This document shows, one piece after another, positions 36,433-43,649 of a stretch of DNA of 64,000 nt. A program made the translations under genes and the position numbers. The stretch covers positions 1 to 64,000 of the forward strand of contig CANPYM010000004.1 of the NCBI GenBank assembly GCA_947588685.1, given 5' to 3'. A model generated the notes under the pieces. The model saw nothing but the letters and a program-made list of their open reading frames with translations. It made no database searches and was not told the DNA's origin. The stretch's first letter is position 1; every line of letters starts with the position of its first letter. The DNA is from an uncultured Bacilli bacterium. Lineage in GTDB: Bacteria > Bacillota_I > Bacilli_A > RF39 > UBA660.

Positions 36433-36504
36433 TTGATTACATTAATTATAATTTTATTATTTATTCGTTGGCTATTAGACGGGGCTGGGTATAAGCGCAA
36501 GTAG
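36433..36504 (+). CDS. Possible 23-aa membrane peptide
   Basis: TTG-started frame with AAGGGGGT (36418-36424) well placed upstream. It encodes a hydrophobic helix with a basic end (ITLIIILLFIRWLL, then GYKRK). It fits between the MFS and ASCH genes. Expression is uncertain. Confidence 0.35.
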   Translation: MITLIIILLFIRWLLDGAGYKRK

Positions 36505-36537
36505 ATAAAGGGTATATGATTAAGGGAGGGATTTAAT

Positions 36538-36882
36538 ATGTATGAATATAGAATCTATAAAGAAGTTTATGATGAAATGATATCGGGAAGAAAAAATATT
36601 GAAATTAGACTGTTAACAGATAAGTCTGAACAAATCAAGGTAGGGGATACACTTACTTTTAAGGTTATTGATGAAGATTTGTTTTTAACTACGAAAGTAA
36701 CAAACAAATATATTTTTGATGATGTTGATGAACTATGGACTAATGAAGATGTAAGACGTCGTAGTTCAATAAGAGATACAAAAGAAGACTTCGTTAAACT
36801 TTTATATGAAATATTTGGTGAAGAAAAAGTTAAAGCATCTAAATTAGTTGGCATAGAATTTCAAATATGTATAGATGAGTAA
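36538..36882 (+). CDS. ASCH (PUA-like) domain protein
   Basis: 114 aa. The ASCH signature is visible: SGRKNIEIRLLTDK near the start, KVGDTLTFK, and the C-terminal VGIEFQI strand. ASCH domains bind RNA or modified nucleotides. It lies 27 nt upstream of cas9 with no terminator between, so it may share the cas9 transcript. A link to CRISPR function is unproven; it may just mark the edge of the island. Confidence 0.75.
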   Translation: MYEYRIYKEVYDEMISGRKNIEIRLLTDKSEQIKVGDTLTFKVIDEDLFLTTKVTNKYIFDDVDELWTNEDVRRRSSIRDTKEDFVKLLYEIFGEEKVKASKLVGIEFQICIDE

Positions 36883-36909
36883 TTGGGGTTAGAATGGAGG
36901 TAAATTTAA

Positions 36910-39900
36910 ATGACTAAAAATTATATTATTGGGTTAGATCTTGGTATAAACAATGTTGGTTATTCTGTTATAGATGGAGATGGTAAAAAAATTATTAAAA
37001 CTGGTGTTAGGTTGTATTCTCCAGCTAACAAAGCCAGTGATAGAAGAGAATTTAGAAATAGCCGTAGGCGGAGAAAAAGAAAAGAAAATAGAGTTCAAGA
37101 AAGTCTAAATTTATTTAAAACAATATCTTTTCCAAATAGTATAACAACAGATACCAACTTGCTTCAAAAAAGAATTAAAGGACTACAGGAACAAATAACT
37201 CAGCAAGATATTGTTAATATTACGTGTTATTTTGTGGCTCATAGGGGGTATATTCCATACGGAGATGAACCTGCTAAAATTGATTTGCACGGAGAATATC
37301 CCTGCAAATATTATCAAAAATTATTTGAAGAGAATGGAAAATATCGAGCTTTGGATGAAACTGTTAACAATTATGATTTAAAACGGGAATTAAATGATAT
37401 TTTAAGTAAACAGGCGTCATTTTATCCTGAATTAAAAAAAATAATTGATTCTGAAAAGGGATTACTATGGATATTTGGCCGTAAAAGAAAATTTTGGGAG
37501 GGACCAGGAAGTCCTAGCTCTTTTACACCTTTTGGTAGATTTAAAAACGAAGATGACGCTAGAGAATATTTTGAATTAAAGGCTCTTGGAAAAGAAAAAT
37601 ACTTATTTGAAGATTTAATAGGTCATTGTGAAATTTTCCCTAATGAAAAATGTGTGCCTAAATGTAATGTGTTTGCTGAACAATTTAACTTATTAAATGA
37701 TTTTATTAATATTAGAATTACTAATTCTGATAATATAAAAAAGCAAGATTATGTATCTGCATTTGATAACGATACTTATAAATTAACAACGATGGCTTTG
37801 AATGATATTATCAAATACTGCATGGATAGTGATGCCAAATCATTATCCTATAACAAGGTCTTAAAGGATGCTTTAGGCTTAAATATAAGTGATATCAGAG
37901 GATATAGAATTGACAAAAATAAAAAACCACTATTTTCTTTAATGAAAGCATTTAGATATGTAAAACGTATTTATCTTGAAAACGATATAGATATGTCGTG
38001 GTTAATTTTAGACCAATATAAAAATTATAATGTGCTTATGAACTTATTAGCAGTGTCTCCTGGTATAGTTGAAACGGAGCGAATGATTTCTAGTATTCAT
38101 CATTGTGATGCCAAAGAATTAAACGCTATAAAAGAGATAAAAAATAAGCTTGATAGAGATAATTTCTTTCAATATCATGCCCTATCAGAAAAGGCTTTAA
38201 AAATAGCAATTAATGATATGATAACTAATTGTTTGAATTTTATGCAAGCGTCTAGAAAATTTGATTATGGCAAAGCAGCTAGAGAAAATTTAGTTAAAAA
38301 CTATGGCAATGGTGAGGGACATTTATTAATGACATCTAAATATATTGATGATATTGTGGCATCTCCTCAAGTTAAAAAGACGTTACGTCAGTCTATTCGT
38401 GTGATTAATGCGATTATTAAGGAACAAGGGTGCTATCCTAGCGTCATAGCTATCGAATCAACAAAAGATATGAATGGTGATAATCAAAAAAAGGCTATTG
38501 AACGTTATCAAAAAATTCAAGAAAGTTTGCGTTCGAAAGCTAGAGAATATATTGAAAAAAATATCGGCGAAGATAAAGTAACAGAAAACTTAATAGAAAA
38601 AATTATGCTTTATTTTGAAATTAATTCAGAATGCCCATATTGTGGTAATCATATACCAATAAATGATATTTTAAATGGTAATGCACAAACAGAACATATA
38701 TTGCCATTAAGTCAAAGTTCCGATGATTCTCAGGACAATAAAACCATAGCATGCGACAACTGTAATCAAAGAGGTAAGAAAAATAAAACGCCTTATGAAT
38801 TTTTGAGCCCTGTGGAATTTGATAAATTTGTTAGTCGTGTTTCTCAAATGAAAATAAGTGATAAAAAGCGTGAAAACTTTTTAACAACTGAAGATGTTAA
38901 TAAATATCAAATTCGCTTTTTCAATCGTAATTTAAGGGATACGGCTTATGCTACTAAAGAACTTGTTTCGCAAGTCCAACTATTTAACTTATATTTAAAA
39001 GAAAATCTTAATGATACACAAATATTGACATTATCAACCCCAGGACAATTAACCTATAAAGTTCGTTCAGATTGGAAATTAGATAAAGATAGAAATGAGG
39101 AGTATCATCACGCTGTCGATGCTACAATTGTTGCAGGTATAGCTACTACCAAAATCGGGCGAGAAATAATCAAATTGCAAAATGATTCTCAATATTTATT
39201 ATTAAATAAAGAAACTTTAAAAGAAATACCAAAGTTAATTAATCAAACGTTTCCTACTAATATTAAACCAGAAATATTAAAAATTAAAAGTATGGATGAT
39301 ATATTCGTATCGCGCCAGGTAAATAAGGATGCTAATGCATCATTATCCAATGCTAATATCTGCTCATATGTCAAAAAAGAAGATAAATATTATATGATTA
39401 ATCAAATTGATGATATATATGCACCAGATTTAATCAAAGATGATAAAAAGAAAAATAAAGTGGATCTTTTATTTGATGAAAATGATAAGACTTCGATATT
39501 GTTGTGTCAAGAAAAAGACCCTCATTTGTTTAGTTATTTACGTGACATATATAACAAATATCAACAAGACCACACTAATCCATTTTTAAATTATTGTTAT
39601 GAAATGATGAAAGATGGCACTGAAAAATTTAACTATTTAAAGCATGGCATAAAGACACCATCTAAAGGTGGCAAAGGAATACTTGTTAAAAAACTTAGAT
39701 ATATGACTTCAGCCACAGATCCATTTTTACTAGAAAAGAAAAATATAAATAAGAAAGATACAACTTTAATTGGTTTAGATACAGTTTCTATTTATTGTAC
39801 GAGGTTATATTGGGATTTAGATAAGAATAAAATAATTTTTATGCCAATTTATACGCCTTGTGTAGACTTTAATACTAAAAAAATTAATGAAAATCATAGT

Positions 39901-40158
39901 CTTTATAAATTATATTATAAGAAATGTATTGAAGGAAAAAATGTTGAGTTTATAACCGAATTGTTTAATGGTAATTACATTGAAATTGAAAAACCAGATG
40001 GAACTATATTAAAAGATTATGTTAAAACTTATCACAAGATAAGTAAGTCTATAGAATGCAGGTCAGGAAAATATTTATCATCTAAAGATAAGTTTACATT
40101 ATACGATGTTGATATTTTAGGAAACAAGTATAAACGTTTGACATGGCCACTAAAATAA
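36910..40158 (+). CDS. cas9: CRISPR-associated endonuclease Cas9 (compact, type II-A locus)
   Basis: 1082 aa. RuvC-I with Asp10 (IIGLDLGINNVGYSV), Arg-rich bridge helix at 45-62, RuvC-II Glu516 (VIAIEST), HNH with Glu595-His596 (EHILPLS) flanked by CxxC pairs 575/578 and 615/618, and RuvC-III His734-Asp737 (HHAVDA). All nuclease residues are present, so it should be active. The recognition lobe (63-510) is short, as in small Cas9s. GGAGGT precedes the ATG. The -35 box of the tracrRNA promoter lies within its last codons. Confidence 0.96.
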   Translation: MTKNYIIGLDLGINNVGYSVIDGDGKKIIKTGVRLYSPANKASDRREFRNSRRRRKRKENRVQESLNLFKTISFPNSITTDTNLLQKRIKGLQEQITQQDIVNITCYFVAHRGYIPYGDEPAKIDLHGEYPCKYYQKLFEENGKYRALDETVNNYDLKRELNDILSKQASFYPELKKIIDSEKGLLWIFGRKRKFWEGPGSPSSFTPFGRFKNEDDAREYFELKALGKEKYLFEDLIGHCEIFPNEKCVPKCNVFAEQFNLLNDFINIRITNSDNIKKQDYVSAFDNDTYKLTTMALNDIIKYCMDSDAKSLSYNKVLKDALGLNISDIRGYRIDKNKKPLFSLMKAFRYVKRIYLENDIDMSWLILDQYKNYNVLMNLLAVSPGIVETERMISSIHHCDAKELNAIKEIKNKLDRDNFFQYHALSEKALKIAINDMITNCLNFMQASRKFDYGKAARENLVKNYGNGEGHLLMTSKYIDDIVASPQVKKTLRQSIRVINAIIKEQGCYPSVIAIESTKDMNGDNQKKAIERYQKIQESLRSKAREYIEKNIGEDKVTENLIEKIMLYFEINSECPYCGNHIPINDILNGNAQTEHILPLSQSSDDSQDNKTIACDNCNQRGKKNKTPYEFLSPVEFDKFVSRVSQMKISDKKRENFLTTEDVNKYQIRFFNRNLRDTAYATKELVSQVQLFNLYLKENLNDTQILTLSTPGQLTYKVRSDWKLDKDRNEEYHHAVDATIVAGIATTKIGREIIKLQNDSQYLLLNKETLKEIPKLINQTFPTNIKPEILKIKSMDDIFVSRQVNKDANASLSNANICSYVKKEDKYYMINQIDDIYAPDLIKDDKKKNKVDLLFDENDKTSILLCQEKDPHLFSYLRDIYNKYQQDHTNPFLNYCYEMMKDGTEKFNYLKHGIKTPSKGGKGILVKKLRYMTSATDPFLLEKKNINKKDTTLIGLDTVSIYCTRLYWDLDKNKIIFMPIYTPCVDFNTKKINENHSLYKLYYKKCIEGKNVEFITELFNGNYIEIEKPDGTILKDYVKTYHKISKSIECRSGKYLSSKDKFTLYDVDILGNKYKRLTWPLK

Positions 40159-40166
40159 TGTATACT
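40138..40166 (+). promoter_or_regulatory. tracrRNA promoter
   Basis: Consensus TTGACA (40138-40143), 17-bp spacer, TATACT (40161-40166). It overlaps the cas9 stop codon. Predicted start near 40173. Confidence 0.8.
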
Positions 40167-40172
40167 TAAAAT

Positions 40173-40268
40173 GGATATCGAAAAATTGTTTTCGCTATCT
40201 CAAATTACACAGGGTTTCCTATTATAACTAATTTTAGGTAACCAAAAGGTGCTTCGGCACCTTTTTTT
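40173..40268 (+). ncRNA. tracrRNA
   Basis: The anti-repeat at 40188-40213 (GTTTTCGCTATCTCAAATTA and onward) is complementary to the 3' 26 nt of the CRISPR repeat, with one G-U wobble. A bulged region and a nexus-like segment follow, then a hairpin AAAAGGTGC-TTCG-GCACCTTTT with T7 (40244-40268) as Rho-independent end. It lies between cas9 and cas1 in the cas direction. It pairs with crRNA repeats for RNase III processing and Cas9 loading. The 5' end is set from the promoter. Confidence 0.88.
40244..40268 (+). terminator. tracrRNA terminator hairpin
   Basis: 9-bp stem with TTCG tetraloop and T7. The cas1 ATG begins 3 nt after the T run. Confidence 0.85.
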
Positions 40269-40271
40269 GTT

Positions 40272-41165
40272 ATGGCATTTAGAACAATTTATATTGAAAA
40301 GGCTTTACGAGTTAAATTAGACTTGAACAATATTGTTGTATATTACGAAGATGACAATTATTATATTAGTATTGATGAAATTAGTACAATTATTTTTGAT
40401 GATCCAAGATGTAATATATCTTTACGATTACTATCAAAATTATGTGAGTCAGGTGTTAATGTAATATTTAATAATGCATCACATTTACCAATTGGCTCAT
40501 TACAAACATTATATAATCATACACGAGCATCTAAAAAAATAGAATTGCAAATGCATTGGAATGATCATGAGAAAATATTTTTGTGGACGAAAATTGTTGA
40601 ACAAAAAATAAGTAGCCAAATTGCTACTTTAAAAGCTGTAGAAATTGATGATAAAGTATGCTTATTAAATGATATGTTAAAGGATATGACTATTGGCGAT
40701 TTAACAAATAAAGAAGGAATAGCTAGTCGTGTCTATTTTCGAGAACTTTTTGGTAATACTTTTAAAAGATTTAATGAAGATATTGTCAATTATTGCTTAA
40801 ATTATATATATCAAATTATTCGCTCAAAAATTGCTCAAGAAATAGTCGCTAGTGGATATGTACCAGCAATAGGAATATGCCATAAAAACGAATTTAATTG
40901 TTATAATTTGGCAGATGATTTTATTGAACCTTTTAGGCCGATTTGTGATTATTATGTTTATCATATTTTAAGTGACTGCGTTGATGATTACTTAACTCCA
41001 TCTATTAAAAGAGAAATTATCAATATCTTAAATAAAAATGTTTATTTTAAATCATCAATTTATAAAATTCACAATGTTATTTCTTTCTACGTGCAATCAT
41101 TATTTCGTTTCCTAGAGATTGGTGATATTGATGCTATAGCATTTCCCACTTTATGCATTCTATAA
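40272..41165 (+). CDS. cas1: CRISPR adaptation integrase Cas1
   Basis: 297 aa, type II Cas1. The start FRTIYIEKALRVKLDLNN and the NIIFNNASHLPIGSL-like region match II-A Cas1. Catalytic candidates are Glu in NKEGIASRVYFREL, His in ICHKNEFNCYNLADD and the following acidic residue. The ATG directly follows the tracrRNA terminator, and no Shine-Dalgarno lies in the gap, since AAGGTG is inside the hairpin stem. Expression must come from read-through, or from leaderless or poor initiation. Confidence 0.93.
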   Translation: MAFRTIYIEKALRVKLDLNNIVVYYEDDNYYISIDEISTIIFDDPRCNISLRLLSKLCESGVNVIFNNASHLPIGSLQTLYNHTRASKKIELQMHWNDHEKIFLWTKIVEQKISSQIATLKAVEIDDKVCLLNDMLKDMTIGDLTNKEGIASRVYFRELFGNTFKRFNEDIVNYCLNYIYQIIRSKIAQEIVASGYVPAIGICHKNEFNCYNLADDFIEPFRPICDYYVYHILSDCVDDYLTPSIKREIINILNKNVYFKSSIYKIHNVISFYVQSLFRFLEIGDIDAIAFPTLCIL

Positions 41166-41509
41166 ATTTATATCGTCAAGTGCGACTTATGCTGATTTAT
41201 GATATACCAGTCGGCGAGGAAATTGAAAGAAAGAATTACAGCAAATTCCATAAAGATATAATAAGATTAGGCTTCCATATGCTTCAATATTCCGTTTATA
41301 CTAAAGTCATCTCTAATGACACTAATATGCATCAAAATATTTCTAGGGTTGAACGAATCTTACCTAAGTATGGTAATGTTATTGCTTTTAAAATTACTGA
41401 AAAACAATATCAAGATATGCTTTATTTGCGAGGTGAAAAAAATAAAGCTGATATTATTATTGGTAATAAAGAGCTAGTTATTTTTGGTGGTGATGATAAA
41501 TTAATTTAA
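41153..41509 (+). CDS. cas2: CRISPR adaptation protein Cas2
   Basis: 118 aa. LMLIYDIPVGEEIERKNYSKFHKDIIRLGFHMLQYSVYTK is the ferredoxin-like Cas2 core with the Asp of the first strand. It overlaps cas1 by 13 nt. It forms the Cas1-Cas2 integrase that inserts new spacers. Confidence 0.94.
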   Translation: MHSINLYRQVRLMLIYDIPVGEEIERKNYSKFHKDIIRLGFHMLQYSVYTKVISNDTNMHQNISRVERILPKYGNVIAFKITEKQYQDMLYLRGEKNKADIIIGNKELVIFGGDDKLI

Positions 41510-42381
41510 AAATAGTCGATACTGAAGAGTATTTAGAACCAATAAGAAAAGAAAACAAAATATATGTATTGAATAAAAAAGAACTATTTAAATTTTATTA
41601 TAAATTTTATAAACTTATTGTGTTGAAAGATGAAAATATAAATATTAAAATAGGTGAAAAAACTTTAGAAAATAGGAATAGTATATTATTAAACTTAACG
41701 AGTTTTAACGAAATATTGAATAATTTAATGTTTAAAAAAGGGACGTTATTTTATGAATATATTGAAAATTGTTTACAGAATGTAGACTTTAATATTATTG
41801 AATCATTAAATGTAATATGTGATGACATAGGAAAATCCATAGTAGATCAAACGCATTTAGATATATCATATCAATTGGAAAATGATCTAGCCAAAAAGAC
41901 TTTTGACCTAATAAAATTTAAATTTGCTCATTTGGAGTTGTTTGATAATTGTATTTTTGAACAGGTACTTAAAGATGTTATTGAAAAAAACACTTCAAAA
42001 CTTTTTATTATTTTTTATAATTCAGAAATAATGTCGCTCGATTTTTCTTTGCATAGTAACTGTTATACATTCGACGTTTCGGATACTACGTTAATTAGTG
42101 AATGTAATTTAATATGCAATGAAGGTGTGATTAATTTTAATGTGGAGACACTTCAAAACTATTTATATGATAATTGGCCTATCGATTTTAATGCTAATGA
42201 TGTTACTGCATATATAGATAGATATTATTTTTATTGTAAAATGAAAAGTAATATCTTTGCATATAACGATATAGAATACTTAGTTTACAAACTATTATCA
42301 AAGTTAAATAATAATATGCCAATAGTATTGCCAAAGTATGTAATTTCTCATAATGTTAAAGCCTTTTTAGACATAATATAA
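41500..42381 (+). CDS. csn2: Csn2-like adaptation protein, divergent, proposed ATT start
   Basis: 293 aa from ATT 41500. Read from there, the N-terminus is MNLKIVDTEEYLEPI, matching the usual MNL/MKL-(x)n-DEPI start of Csn2. The first conventional codon, TTG 41569, would drop 23 residues and has no ribosome site, whereas GGTGGTGA lies 6 nt before the ATT (41486-41493). The body is divergent and Asn/Leu/Asp-rich, longer than the short Csn2 group. Csn2 rings bind DNA ends in II-A adaptation. The assignment rests on N-terminal pattern and position. Confidence 0.7.
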   Translation: MNLKIVDTEEYLEPIRKENKIYVLNKKELFKFYYKFYKLIVLKDENINIKIGEKTLENRNSILLNLTSFNEILNNLMFKKGTLFYEYIENCLQNVDFNIIESLNVICDDIGKSIVDQTHLDISYQLENDLAKKTFDLIKFKFAHLELFDNCIFEQVLKDVIEKNTSKLFIIFYNSEIMSLDFSLHSNCYTFDVSDTTLISECNLICNEGVINFNVETLQNYLYDNWPIDFNANDVTAYIDRYYFYCKMKSNIFAYNDIEYLVYKLLSKLNNNMPIVLPKYVISHNVKAFLDII

Positions 42382-42396
42382 TAAGTGTGATATAAT
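42368..42396 (+). promoter_or_regulatory. CRISPR leader promoter
   Basis: TAGACA (42368-42373), 17-bp spacer, TATAAT (42391-42396) with TG extension. It overlaps the end of csn2. Predicted start near 42403, at the first repeat, so precursor crRNA carries almost no leader. Confidence 0.7.
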
Positions 42397-42404
42397 TTTT
42401 ATAG

Positions 42405-42704
42405 GTTTTAGGATCCTGTGTAATTTGAGATAGTGAAAACTATTTTATAAAATTTCTATGCTTTCAGTAAGTTTTAGGATCCTGTGTAATTTGAGATAGT
42501 GAAAACTTTATCGCCAACTTTTAAAGCGCTTGGTACGTTTTAGGATCCTGTGTAATTTGAGATAGTGAAAACTCAATTCCTAATGTACTAGGACTAATTA
42601 AAGTTTTAGGATCCTGTGTAATTTGAGATAGTGAAAACCTTACAATATACCACAAATCAAGAGTATCAGTTTTAGGATTCTGTGTAATTTGAAATGGTGT
42701 ATGA
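42405..42704 (+). CRISPR. Type II-A CRISPR array, four spacers
   Basis: Five 36-bp repeats beginning GTTTTAGGATCCTGTGTAAT and ending GAGATAGTGAAAAC, at 42405, 42471, 42537, 42603 and 42669. Four are identical. The last (42669-42704) has 7 mismatches, five of them in its final 9 nt region, and marks the trailer end. All four spacers are exactly 30 nt (42441, 42507, 42573, 42639). The repeat 3' half is complementary to the tracrRNA. The leader end adjoins csn2. No spacer was seen to match this window. Confidence 0.97.
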
Positions 42705-42761
42705 TGCTATATATCACTAAAATATTTTGCATTTAACTTTATAAAATATGCACACCAAAGC

Positions 42762-42794
42762 AAAAAGAGAAAAATAATATTTTTTCTCTTTTTT
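42762..42794. terminator. Bidirectional terminator between array and rpmB
   Basis: AAAAAGAGAAAAA / TTTTTTCTCTTTTT stem around TAATA, with T-rich tails in both directions. Confidence 0.75.
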
Positions 42795-42826
42795 ATATGT
42801 TTAAAAAACTAATTAAAAAAGCTACC

Positions 42827-43009
42827 TTAAGCAGCTTTACGGTCTAACTTTGATAATGTTCTTTTTTCTCTTGCACTCGTACGGAATTTAGTTCCATCAG
42901 CTAGAGTAACAGTTACCATATTAACTTTTTGTTGGTGCTTTGTCGCACGACAAGAATGTGACCGTCTATTACCAGCAAGTGGCTTTTTACTTGTTAATTT
43001 TGTTGCCAT
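42827..43009 (-). CDS. rpmB: 50S ribosomal protein L28
   Basis: 60 aa. KKPLAGNRRSHSCRATKHQQKVN and the VTVTLADGTKFRTSAREKRTL segment are the L28 pattern. GGAGGTTA precedes the ATG. A core gene directly bordering the CRISPR array, so it marks the island edge. Confidence 0.95.
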   Translation of the reverse strand: MATKLTSKKPLAGNRRSHSCRATKHQQKVNMVTVTLADGTKFRTSAREKRTLSKLDRKAA

Positions 43010-43051
43010 AAATAACCTCCATTCAAAGTTTTTTTCTTCCTACGCCTTTTG

Positions 43052-43080
43052 ATTTTAACATATAACGCTAGGAAAGTCAA
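43052..43080 (-). promoter_or_regulatory. rpmB promoter
   Basis: On the minus strand TTGACT (43080-43075), 17-bp spacer, TAAAAT (43057-43052). Confidence 0.65.
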
Positions 43081-43095
43081 ATGTTTTTGTACCTT

Positions 43096-43551
43096 TTAGG
43101 CACACCAAAAGATATTTTTATCGGGAATTGTTCCTAGGAAATCATTTAACTTAGGTGAATCCATAATTGATACCGAATATGATGTATTATCATTTAATAC
43201 GATGCGGTAGTTAAGACCCGTTTTATTATCAAACGGATAATTCTTTATTTCATTGATAAGACTTTGTATATCGTAGTCATATTCACCTTTAGATATAAGA
43301 GGATCTTCGCCCTCGGGATAGGCGCCTTTTAGGATTTCGTATGTATTGTCATCATAAATAACTAAGACATTCGAAAAACAGTTCATTGATACATCAGCAA
43401 TGCTAAGAAGTTTTTCTCTTTCTTGCTCTTCTTTTTCTTCTACTTTAGGAATGTCGCTACTACTTTTCTCACTCTTTAAAACATTAATCGCTATTGCTAG
43501 ACTTAAACTGATTGTTGCCATAACGATAATGGCTATCATTAACTTTTTCAT
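43096..43551 (-). CDS. Hypothetical exported or anchored protein
   Basis: 151 aa. N-terminal hydrophobic signal/anchor at residues 3-25, an acidic Ser/Glu/Lys linker at 27-48, then a small strand-rich domain (VLVIYDDNTYEILKG; YRIVLNDNTSYSVSI). No recognised family. It ends close upstream of the rpmB promoter and is transcribed in the same direction as rpmB. Confidence 0.65.
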   Translation of the reverse strand: MKKLMIAIIVMATISLSLAIAINVLKSEKSSSDIPKVEEKEEQEREKLLSIADVSMNCFSNVLVIYDDNTYEILKGAYPEGEDPLISKGEYDYDIQSLINEIKNYPFDNKTGLNYRIVLNDNTSYSVSIMDSPKLNDFLGTIPDKNIFWCA

Positions 43552-43649
43552 ATCTCACCATTTTTATTATAAAGTAATGTTTAAAACTCGTCAATGCTCT
43601 ATTTAAAAAACCTAGGAAATATAGTAAAATAAATGTAGGAGGGTTAATA

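Noticed and set aside
42441-42668. Self-targeting by a CRISPR spacer
   Set aside because: No match of the four spacers elsewhere in the window was seen by eye; a whole-genome search would be needed to exclude it.
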